Notes under the pieces: model-generated
What the model was told of the DNA's origin: nothing
The model's input: only the letters and a program-made list of their open reading frames with translations
Databases searched by the model: none
Translations under genes and position numbers: made by a program
In this document: positions 1-5,168 of the stretch, in pieces
Layout: each line of letters starts with the position of its first letter
Numbering within the stretch: the first letter of the stretch is position 1
NCBI GenBank assembly: GCA_019264505.1
Contig: JAHUZY010000277.1
Location: forward strand, 1 to 6,289
Source: Phenylobacterium sp.
Lineage (GTDB): Bacteria; Pseudomonadota; Alphaproteobacteria; Caulobacterales; Caulobacteraceae
Direction: 5' to 3'
Length of the DNA: 6,289 nucleotides

Positions 1-1291
1 ACACCTGGCCGGCGCGGAGCTTGGAAGCCACTTCCCGGGCCTTGGCCAGGTCGGCGCCGTTCACATAGGCCGCCAGGCCGTATTCGGTGTCGTTGCCGAT
101 GGCGATGGCCTGGTCGAGGTCCTCATAGCCGAGGATCGACAGGACAGGACCGAAGATCTCTTCGCGGGAGATGGTCATGTCCGGGGTCACATTGGCGAAC
201 ACGGTCGGCTGGACATAGTAGCCCTTGTCCAGGCCCTCGGGGCGGCCCACGCCGCCGGCGACCAGGGTGGCGCCCTCGTCGATGCCCTTCTGGATCAGGC
301 CCTGGATCTTGTCCCACTGGGTCTTGGAGACCACGGGACCCAGCATGGCGTTGCCGGTGGGATCGCCCACCGTCACCTGGGCGGCGGCTTCCTTGGCCGC
401 GGCGATCGCCTCGTCCATCCGCTTGGTGGGGACCAGCATCCGGGTCGGCGCGTTACAGGACTGGCCGGAATTGGTCATGATCTGACGCACGCCGCCGGCC
501 ACGCTCTTGGCGAAGACCTCGTCGTCCAGGACGATGTTCGGGCTCTTGCCGCCCAGTTCCTGATGGACGCGCTTGACGGTCGGGGCGGCGTTCTTGGCCA
601 CCTCGATGCCGGCCCGGGTGGAGCCGGTGAAGGAGACCATGTCCACTTCGGGATGGGTCGAGAGCGGCACGCCAACGCCCAGGCCATCGCCGTGGACCAG
701 GTTGAACACGCCAGCCGGCACGCCGGCCTCATGCATGATTTCGGCGAAGATCTGGCCGGTGAACGGCGCGACTTCCGAGGGCTTCAGCACCATGGTGCAG
801 CCGGTGGCGAGCGCCGGGGCGACCTTGCACATGATCTGGTTGAGCGGCCAGTTCCAAGGCGTGATGAAGCTGCAGACCCCGATCGGCTCCTTGACGATCA
901 TGGTCGAGCCGCGGTCTTCCTCGAACTTGAAGTCCTTCAGAATGCCGATGGCCGTAGCTAGGTGACCCATGCCCGACGGCACCTGGGCGCGCTGGGCCAG
1001 GGAGGCCGGGGCGCCCATTTCCTCGGTCACCGCGGTGGCCAGGTCGCCAAAGCGCTTCTGGTACTCGGCCAGGACCCGCTGCATGACATCCAGGCGCTCT
1101 TCGCGGCTGGTCTCCGACCAGGTGGCGAAGGCCTTGCGGGCGGCCTTCACGGCCTTGTCCACATCGGCTTCGCCGCCGAGGGCGATCTTGCCGACCACTT
1201 CCTCGTTGGCGGGATTGATGACGTCCAGGGTCTTGAGCGACACCGGCTCGACCCACTGGCCGTCGATATAGAATTTCAGATATTCGCGCAT
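1..1291 (-). CDS. NAD(P)-dependent aldehyde dehydrogenase, partial (C-terminus outside window)
   Basis: The enzyme oxidises an aldehyde to the carboxylic acid with NAD(P)+ in the cytoplasm. The frame is open from the ATG at 1291 to the left edge, giving 430 residues; most family members have about 470-500, so roughly 45-60 are missing. Visible landmarks are the oxyanion Asn147 in TPWNWP, the cofactor-binding KPSE motif (its Glu favours NAD+), the general base Glu245 in ELGGKSP, the nucleophile Cys279 in NSGQSCNAPTR, and Glu378 in EEIFGPV, the residue that contacts the cofactor ribose. All catalytic residues are intact. The start is supported by AGGAGG five bases upstream. It is divergent from the pterin gene cluster. 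The substrate cannot be told from sequence: the family is broad, and neither flank suggests a pathway. The family call is very secure; subfamily and substrate are open. Confidence 0.95.
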   Translation of the reverse strand, partial: MREYLKFYIDGQWVEPVSLKTLDVINPANEEVVGKIALGGEADVDKAVKAARKAFATWSETSREERLDVMQRVLAEYQKRFGDLATAVTEEMGAPASLAQRAQVPSGMGHLATAIGILKDFKFEEDRGSTMIVKEPIGVCSFITPWNWPLNQIMCKVAPALATGCTMVLKPSEVAPFTGQIFAEIMHEAGVPAGVFNLVHGDGLGVGVPLSTHPEVDMVSFTGSTRAGIEVAKNAAPTVKRVHQELGGKSPNIVLDDEVFAKSVAGGVRQIMTNSGQSCNAPTRMLVPTKRMDEAIAAAKEAAAQVTVGDPTGNAMLGPVVSKTQWDKIQGLIQKGIDEGATLVAGGVGRPEGLDKGYYVQPTVFANVTPDMTISREEIFGPVLSILGYEDLDQAIAIGNDTEYGLAAYVNGADLAKAREVASKLRAGQV

Positions 1292-1296
1292 GCCGT

Positions 1297-1302
1297 CCTC
1301 CT
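1297..1302 (-). promoter_or_regulatory. Ribosome binding site of the aldehyde dehydrogenase
   Basis: A perfect AGGAGG on the minus strand lies five bases upstream of the ATG at 1291. It fixes the start of the aldehyde dehydrogenase. Confidence 0.85.
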
Positions 1303-1361
1303 GGACCCTAGATTTCTTGGCGCCGGCTCCGCGGCCCGCGCAGTTTCAAACAGGCATTTTA

Positions 1362-1390
1362 GTTATCGACGTTCACCAAGGGAACATCAA
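1362..1390 (-). promoter_or_regulatory. Candidate promoter of the aldehyde dehydrogenase gene
   Basis: On the minus strand, TTGATG (1385-1390) is followed 17 bases later by GATAAC (1362-1367), a moderate match to a sigma-70 -35/-10 pair. Transcription would start near 1355 and leave a leader of about 65 bases. It falls in the most AT-rich stretch of the intergenic region. The matches are only four of six per box, so this is tentative. Confidence 0.35.
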
Positions 1391-1395
1391 TCCGG

Positions 1396-1416
1396 GCGGC
1401 GCGGGTCACGCGCCGC
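1396..1416. repeat. Perfect 8-bp GC-rich inverted repeat in the divergent intergenic region
   Basis: GCGGCGCG (1396-1403) and CGCGCCGC (1409-1416) are exact reverse complements separated by five bases (GGTCA). No T-run follows on either strand, so it is not a standard intrinsic terminator. It sits just upstream of the candidate -35 of the aldehyde dehydrogenase, so it could be an operator or an RNA hairpin, or a chance product of high GC. Confidence 0.45.
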
Positions 1417-1501
1417 GTTCCGTCCCCAAGGTGGCGCGCCTGAGGCCTGGCCGCAACCGGGCCTGCGCGGAATTGCGGTGGTCCTGCGCGCTCGCCTCGC
1501 C

Positions 1502-1530
1502 TTGCGGGTCGGCGCGGGCCTCGCTAAAGC
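1502..1530 (+). promoter_or_regulatory. Candidate promoter of the pterin gene cluster
   Basis: TTGCGG (1502-1507) and GCTAAAGC (1523-1530) are separated by 15 bases. This resembles the Caulobacter housekeeping consensus (TTGACGS, 10-14 bases, GCTANAWC) with one mismatch in the -10 element and two in the -35. The predicted start near 1537 leaves a leader of about 23 bases before the ATG at 1560. The geometry matches the ilvE promoter candidate in this window. Confidence 0.45.
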
Positions 1531-1559
1531 CGGAGGGCCTTGTGTTTCGGGAGAGCCCC

Positions 1560-1640
1560 ATGACCGCCATCCTCACCATCCTGGTGTTCCTCGTCGTGAT
1601 CGTTGCGATCAACATCTATGAGTTCGGACGTCCGGACTAA
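1560..1640 (+). CDS. 26-residue single-span membrane peptide
   Basis: This short ORF encodes a hydrophobic helix (about residues 3-18, rich in Ile, Leu and Val) followed by a polar tail, NIYEFGRPD. That is enough for one inner-membrane span with a short exposed end. A GGGAG (1549-1553) lies six bases before the ATG, and a promoter candidate sits just upstream, so expression is plausible. The stop is 24 bases before the start of the reductase and in the same frame, suggesting it is the first gene of the cluster. I do not recognise a family with certainty. The tail is not the positive-charge-rich end seen in toxic type I peptides. It could be a small membrane protein or a leader ORF that couples translation to the reductase. 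The frame also stays open far upstream, but that part looks like random GC-rich translation. Confidence 0.55.
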   Translation: MTAILTILVFLVVIVAINIYEFGRPD

Positions 1641-1664
1641 GCCGCGCAAGCGGAGCCGGCGGTC

Positions 1665-2396
1665 TTGACCGAGCCCCGCGGCGCGGCCCTGGTCACCGGG
1701 GCGGCGCGACGCATCGGCCGGGTCTTGGCGATCAGTTGCGCCGAGGCCGGCTATGACGTGGCCCTGCACTGCCGGACCATTGATGACGACGCCGAGTCGG
1801 TCGCCGCCGAAATCCGCGCCCTGGGCCGTCGCGCGGCCCTGTTCACCCGGGACCTGCGCAAAGAGTCCGAGACCGCCCCCCTGGTGGGCGAGGCCGAGGC
1901 TGAACTTGGCCCGGTGAACCTGCTGGTGAACAGCGCCTCGGTGTTCGAGGACGACGCCTTCAGCTCCATGAACCGCCAGTCCTGGGACCTGCACATGGAG
2001 ACCAATCTCCGCGGGCCGCTGGTCCTGGCCCAGGCCTTCGCCCGCCGGATCACCGGCCAGCGGCAGGGCCTTATCGTCAACATCCTCGACCAGCGCGTCC
2101 TGCGCACTCAGCCCGCCTTCTTTTCCTATTCCCTCAGCAAGGCCGCCCTGTGGGAAGCCACCCGGATGATGGCGCTGGCGCTCGCGCCCCGGGTGCGGGT
2201 CAATGGCATCGGGCCTGGCCCCGTCCTGCCCTCCATCCACCAGACCTCCGACGACTTCGCCCAGGAAGCGGCCAGCACGCCCCTGGCGCGGGCCGTCGAC
2301 CCCCGGGAGATCGCCCAGGCCCTGCGCTACCTCATTGACGCTCCGTCAGTGACGGGCCAGATGATCGCCATCGATTCCGGCCAGCACCTGGCCTGA
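1665..2396 (+). CDS. Short-chain dehydrogenase of the pteridine reductase / FolM type
   Basis: The 243-residue protein has a full Rossmann fold. TGAARRIG (11-18) binds the cofactor, with Arg16 and Arg37 likely favouring NADPH. NSAS (89-92), Asn114, Tyr155 and Lys159 match SDR core positions. Where most SDRs have the catalytic Ser, this one has Asp142 (VNILDQ), the hallmark of PTR1 pteridine reductases and of E. coli FolM. GIGPGPVLPS (181-190) also resembles PTR1. The likely reaction is NADPH-dependent reduction of a dihydropterin (such as dihydromonapterin) or dihydrofolate to the tetrahydro form. The neighbouring folB supports a pterin role. An in-frame stop at 1638-1640 leaves TTG at 1665 as the only standard start before the Rossmann motif, with GGAG nine bases upstream. 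The fold is certain; the exact pterin substrate is inferred. Confidence 0.87.
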   Translation: MTEPRGAALVTGAARRIGRVLAISCAEAGYDVALHCRTIDDDAESVAAEIRALGRRAALFTRDLRKESETAPLVGEAEAELGPVNLLVNSASVFEDDAFSSMNRQSWDLHMETNLRGPLVLAQAFARRITGQRQGLIVNILDQRVLRTQPAFFSYSLSKAALWEATRMMALALAPRVRVNGIGPGPVLPSIHQTSDDFAQEAASTPLARAVDPREIAQALRYLIDAPSVTGQMIAIDSGQHLA

Positions 2397-2409
2397 CCCC
2401 CGTGAGCCC

Positions 2410-2415
2410 GGAGGG
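2410..2415 (+). promoter_or_regulatory. Ribosome binding site that selects the folB start
   Basis: GGAGGG lies seven bases before the ATG at 2423. The alternative GTG at 2402 has no comparable purine-rich site upstream, so 2423 is preferred. Confidence 0.7.
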
Positions 2416-2422
2416 CGTTTCC

Positions 2423-2833
2423 ATGGCCCTGTCCCCCGTCGCCGAAGATCAGCTCGCCCCGGAGTCCGGCGGTTGCCGGGTCGTGGCCAGCAAGATCTTC
2501 GTCTCCACCCTGCGGGTGGACGCCTATGTGGGGATCTACGCCCACGAGCGCGGCCGCAGCCAACCCCTGGTCATCGACGTCGAACTCGACGCCGCCGTGG
2601 CGGGCGCCGAGCATCTGTCAGAGACCGTGAACTACGAGCTGGTGGCCGAGGCCGCCCGATCCCTCGCGGCGTCGGGCCATATCGGCTTGGTGGAGACCTT
2701 CGCCGAAATGCTGGCCCGCGCCTGCCTGGCCGATCCCCGCGTGACCCGCGCCCGGGTCCGGGTGGACAAGCCCCAGGCGCTCGCCCCCCACGCCGCCAGC
2801 GCCGGCGTCGAGGTCGTCCTCGTCAGGACCTGA
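2423..2833 (+). CDS. folB: Dihydroneopterin aldolase
   Basis: FolB converts 7,8-dihydroneopterin to 6-hydroxymethyl-7,8-dihydropterin and glycolaldehyde, a cytoplasmic step of folate synthesis. The 136-residue protein shows the family pattern: VDAYVGIYAHERGRSQPL (32-49) with Glu42, SETVNYELVAE with the active-site Tyr71, GLVETFAEMLA with the pterin-binding Glu91, and RVRVDKP with Lys116. Typical bacterial FolB has about 115-125 residues. This one has about 20 extra at the N-terminus (MALSPVAEDQ onward), with no recognisable motif. An in-frame GTG at 2483 would give 116 residues but lacks a clear ribosome site. It starts 26 bases after the reductase gene and ends two bases before the next ATG, so it is probably cotranscribed with both. 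Confidence 0.93.
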   Translation: MALSPVAEDQLAPESGGCRVVASKIFVSTLRVDAYVGIYAHERGRSQPLVIDVELDAAVAGAEHLSETVNYELVAEAARSLAASGHIGLVETFAEMLARACLADPRVTRARVRVDKPQALAPHAASAGVEVVLVRT

Positions 2834-2835
2834 CC

Positions 2836-3339
2836 ATGGCCACGGTCCACCGCGCGCGGATCTCGCCTCTGCTGCGGCCCACCGAGTGGACCCTGGCCGA
2901 TGGCGAACTGGTCGAACGGCGCGGCGCCCGGGAGCGTCGATTTCCCCTCAAGGACCTGCGGCGGCTGTCGATCACAGACGGACTGGCCCAGGCCGATTTC
3001 GCCCGGGGTCGGGTGCGCATTCCCGCCCGCAGCTTCGGCCGCGGCGGGCGGCTGGAGGATCACGGGGAGAGCTTCGTCCGGCTCACCGAGGCCCTGGCCG
3101 CCGACAGCGCGGTCCACGCCCCTCGGCTGCGGCTGGGCCAGCCCCCGCGGCAGGCGGCCGACATGGTGGTCTGGACCATCGTCCTGTGCGGCGCAGGCGT
3201 TCTGGCGGTGATGGCGGCGGCCGCCATGATCGGCGCCTGGGCCCTGGGGCTGGCGCTCTCGGCGCGGCTGCTCTTCGTCCTGATCCTGGCCGCCGCAGCC
3301 CTCCCCTGGATCGGACGCGGCGACATAACGCCGAATTAA
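2836..3339 (+). CDS. Uncharacterised protein with C-terminal double membrane helix
   Basis: The 167-residue protein begins two bases after the folB stop, with AGGA seven bases before its ATG, so it is probably translated from the same message. Residues 1-105 are soluble and Arg-rich. The pattern W-T-L-x-DG-x-L-x-x-R-x-G with PLKDLRRL (38-44), then RGRVRIPARSF and a helical FVRLTEALAAD, recalls short beta-rich domains of the PH-like type that sit next to membrane helices. That resemblance is a pattern impression, not an identified family. Two hydrophobic helices follow at about 110-134 and 143-159, probably crossing the inner membrane as a hairpin that leaves the N-terminal domain in the cytoplasm. 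No catalytic motif is visible. Its position after folB does not by itself imply a pterin role. Confidence 0.75.
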   Translation: MATVHRARISPLLRPTEWTLADGELVERRGARERRFPLKDLRRLSITDGLAQADFARGRVRIPARSFGRGGRLEDHGESFVRLTEALAADSAVHAPRLRLGQPPRQAADMVVWTIVLCGAGVLAVMAAAAMIGAWALGLALSARLLFVLILAAAALPWIGRGDITPN

Positions 3340-3395
3340 GGTGCCCCCCAAGGGCCGGCGCCCCAATATGGCGACCAACGCTTGAAGGACCCGCC

Positions 3396-3806
3396 ATGAC
3401 TGACGCCATGCCCAACCCCGCGCCGATGGCCGCCCCCACCGAAGACCGCACCCTGCCGGCGGTGGCCTATGGGCTCTATCTGCTGGGCCTCGCCAATGTG
3501 ATCACCATCTTCATCGGCCTGTTCATCGCCTACGCCAATCGACGGGACGCCGGCCCGGTCATGGCCAGTCACTACACGTTCCTGATCCGCACCTTCTGGC
3601 TGTCCATCGGCTGGTTCGTCATCGGCGGCCTGCTGCTGCTGTTCGGCATTCCGCTGTCCTTTGTCCTGATCGGCATCCCAGCGGTCCTGCTCGGCGCCTT
3701 CATCATGGGCGTGGTCTGGATCTGGTTTGCGGTGCGCTGCGTCCTGGGGGTCATCTACCTGGCCCGTGGGGAAGCCTACCCGCGGCCGCTGAACTGGCTG
3801 ATTTAA
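3396..3806 (+). CDS. Multi-span membrane protein, DUF4870/COG3671-like
   Basis: The 136-residue protein has a polar N-terminus (1-18) and three to four hydrophobic segments (about 21-47, 67-88, 90-121). The features I recognise from the small DUF4870/COG3671 membrane family are a first helix ending in AYANRRDAGP, the conserved SHYTFLIRTFW (58-68) entering the second helix, and a C-terminal LARGEAYPRPLNWLI. The molecular function of the family is not established. GAAGGA six bases before the ATG fixes the start; longer readings upstream run through another gene out of frame. It follows the previous gene by 56 bases and is the last gene of the cluster. The family call is from memory of the motif pattern, so it is moderately secure; the coding call is strong. 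Confidence 0.85.
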   Translation: MTDAMPNPAPMAAPTEDRTLPAVAYGLYLLGLANVITIFIGLFIAYANRRDAGPVMASHYTFLIRTFWLSIGWFVIGGLLLLFGIPLSFVLIGIPAVLLGAFIMGVVWIWFAVRCVLGVIYLARGEAYPRPLNWLI

Positions 3807-3809
3807 GGG

Positions 3810-3831
3810 CGCCTTGCCTAATTCGAAGGCG
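3810..3831 (+). repeat. Short hairpin after the pterin cluster
   Basis: CGCCTT (3810-3815) pairs with AAGGCG (3826-3831) around a 10-base loop, four bases after the stop of the membrane protein gene. No T-run follows, so it is at best a weak or Rho-assisted end or an RNA-stabilising hairpin. Confidence 0.3.
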
Positions 3832-3848
3832 GGCGACCCCGGGTCCTG

Positions 3849-3877
3849 TCCCCTGAGGGTTGCATCCCCTTGAGGGG
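3849..3877. repeat. Two imperfect direct copies of a near-palindrome, CCCCTGAGGG-like
   Basis: TCCCCTGAGGG (3849-3859) and TCCCCTTGAGGGG (3865-3877) repeat with starts 16 bases apart, and each is close to palindromic. The second contains TTGAGG (3870-3875), a near match to a -35 element upstream of the TPR gene. The pair could be a binding site for a dimeric regulator or chance in GC-rich DNA. Confidence 0.3.
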
Positions 3878-3897
3878 TCCGCCCCCAGCCCACCTAG

Positions 3898-3910
3898 CTT
3901 AACCATTAAG
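3898..3910. promoter_or_regulatory. TTAA-N3-TTAA palindrome upstream of the TPR gene
   Basis: CTTAA and TTAAG are exact inverted arms around CCA, in the only AT-rich patch of the 3807-3931 intergenic region and 22 bases before the chosen ATG. The TTAACCAT part resembles a CtrA half-site, but the known Caulobacter CtrA site is TTAA-N7-TTAA, so the spacing here does not fit. It is a candidate operator only. Confidence 0.3.
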
Positions 3911-3931
3911 ATGGGCGAACGGGGATTGGGC

Positions 3932-5104
3932 ATGCTGGGCCGGATTATCGGACTGCTTCTGGGGCTGGGACTGGGCGGACTGGCCTATGTCATCCTCTAT
4001 CCTGGCGGCCTGCAGGGGCAGATCCCGGCCCTCGACCTCGGGGCCTTCGAGAGCGTCCGGATGGGGGTGGCCCTGGCGGCCGGCCTTCTCGGCGCAGCCC
4101 TGGTGATCGCCGCCCTCGTGCGCGGCCCCACCCGGAAAAAGGCCCGCGACGGCCTGCCGGTGATCGCCGACTTCAAATTCGCCGACGAGGCTCAGGACGC
4201 AAAGGAGGCGGCGCTCCCGGAAGAGCCCCGTCCCTTTCCAGGCCTGACCCCGCTCCAGGCCCTCGAGGCCGCGCCGGTCCCTGAGCCGGCCCCCTTTCCC
4301 GCCGAGACCGCGGATACCGCGCCGTCGGAGCCTGAGCCCGAGGTGATCGAGACGGCGGCGGTCGACGTCGAAGCGTCCACCCCGGCTGCGGACCCGGACC
4401 CGCCGGCGGCCCTGCCCGCCCCCTTGGCGGCTGTCGCAGCCGCCACACCTGCAGCGCCTGCTGAACCGGTCTCAGAGCCCGAGGTCACGTCCGCGCCCAT
4501 GGAGCCGCCCCCTGAGCCTGAGGCCGCGCAACCCCTGGACGACTTTGACGCCGCCCGGTCGGACCTGCGGATGCACGCCCGGGCTGAGGCCTGGCCGGCG
4601 GCGGCGGCGGCCCTGCAGCGGGTCTCCGCCCTGGCGAGCACCGACCGGGAACAGATGCTGGCCGCCCAGGACGCCGGAGACTTCGCCCGGGCCCAGGGCC
4701 GGACCGACGACGCCATCGAGGCCTATGACCTGGCGCTCGCCTATGCGCGACAGGCCCAGGCGCCGGAGCTGATCGCCGACGCCCTGCTGAATGTGGGGGA
4801 CATGGCCTATGAGGAGCATCGGCTCGACTCCGCCGTCGACTCCTACGAGGAGGCCCTGGCTCTGCGGCGCCAGATCGCCCAGGAGGTCGGCGGCGCCGAC
4901 TCCCGCCGCGCCCTCTCCATCGCCCTGGAGCGTCTGGCCGACGCCCGCGAGGATCGTGGCCATCGGACCCGGGCGCTGGACCTCTATCGCGAGAGCGAGG
5001 CGATTGCGTCCGAGCTGGCCCAGGGGGACGCCGCCCGCTACGGCGCAGACCTCGTCACCACCCGCCAGCGCCGCGAGGAGCTTGAGGCGCGCATCCTGGC
5101 CTGA
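3932..5104 (+). CDS. Membrane-anchored TPR-repeat protein with Pro/Ala/Glu-rich linker
   Basis: The 390-residue protein has two membrane helices (about 3-23 and 43-64), then RGPTRKKAR, which by the positive-inside rule puts the rest in the cytoplasm. Residues 96-202 form a low-complexity linker of Pro, Ala, Glu and Val with repeated PEPE-like units. Residues 240-380 contain tetratricopeptide-type helical pairs: GDFARAQGRTDDAIEAYDLAL, then ALLNVGDMAYEEHRLDSAVDSYEEAL, then LERLADAREDRGHRTRALDLYRESEAI. TPRs bind other proteins, so a scaffold or assembly role at the inner membrane is likely, with no catalytic motif seen. I do not recognise a named family. The start at 3932 is chosen because GGGGA lies six bases upstream and the first helix follows at once. 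ATG 3911 (seven residues longer) and TTG 3860 lack good ribosome sites. Confidence 0.88.
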   Translation: MLGRIIGLLLGLGLGGLAYVILYPGGLQGQIPALDLGAFESVRMGVALAAGLLGAALVIAALVRGPTRKKARDGLPVIADFKFADEAQDAKEAALPEEPRPFPGLTPLQALEAAPVPEPAPFPAETADTAPSEPEPEVIETAAVDVEASTPAADPDPPAALPAPLAAVAAATPAAPAEPVSEPEVTSAPMEPPPEPEAAQPLDDFDAARSDLRMHARAEAWPAAAAALQRVSALASTDREQMLAAQDAGDFARAQGRTDDAIEAYDLALAYARQAQAPELIADALLNVGDMAYEEHRLDSAVDSYEEALALRRQIAQEVGGADSRRALSIALERLADAREDRGHRTRALDLYRESEAIASELAQGDAARYGADLVTTRQRREELEARILA

Positions 5105-5111
5105 ATGAAAA

Positions 5112-5131
5112 CGCCCCCTCCGCCGGGGGCG
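5112..5131 (-). terminator. Intrinsic terminator of ilvE
   Basis: CGCCCCC (5112-5118) and GGGGGCG (5125-5131) form a perfect 7-bp stem with a six-base loop. Read on the minus strand, the stem is followed by TTTTCATTC, the expected T-rich tail, about 30 bases after the ilvE stop. Read on the plus strand there is no T-run, so it serves ilvE and only weakly, if at all, the converging TPR gene. A second GGGGGCG copy at 5134-5140 offers an alternative pairing. Confidence 0.75.
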
Positions 5132-5168
5132 AAGGGGGCGAATATCCAGACGTGAGCAGGTCTAAGGG

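Noticed and set aside
1..1291. Several overlapping minus-strand reading frames that could suggest a broken aldehyde dehydrogenase
   Set aside because: The true frame is continuously open from ATG 1291 to the window edge with all catalytic residues; the shorter frames are shadows of high-GC coding.
1290..1559. An upstream extension of the 26-residue peptide to 116 residues
   Set aside because: The added part overlaps the aldehyde dehydrogenase start, the predicted promoters and the hairpin, has low-complexity Arg/Ala/Pro content, and lacks a ribosome site.
2473..2835. A 288-residue reading that extends the post-folB protein upstream
   Set aside because: The extra part is an out-of-frame translation of folB and is Arg/Gly/Pro-rich; ATG 2836 has a ribosome site and abuts the folB stop.
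2886..3395. A 306-residue reading that extends the DUF4870-like protein upstream
   Set aside because: It overlaps a well-supported gene in another frame; ATG 3396 has GAAGGA at the right distance.
3898..3910. A full CtrA binding site
   Set aside because: The spacing between TTAA halves is three bases, not the seven of the established site; only a half-site resemblance remains.
4173..4963. Long minus-strand open frames opposite the TPR gene
   Set aside because: They are Gly/Ser/Arg-rich mirror translations of the low-complexity linker; the plus-strand frame has TPR and membrane features.
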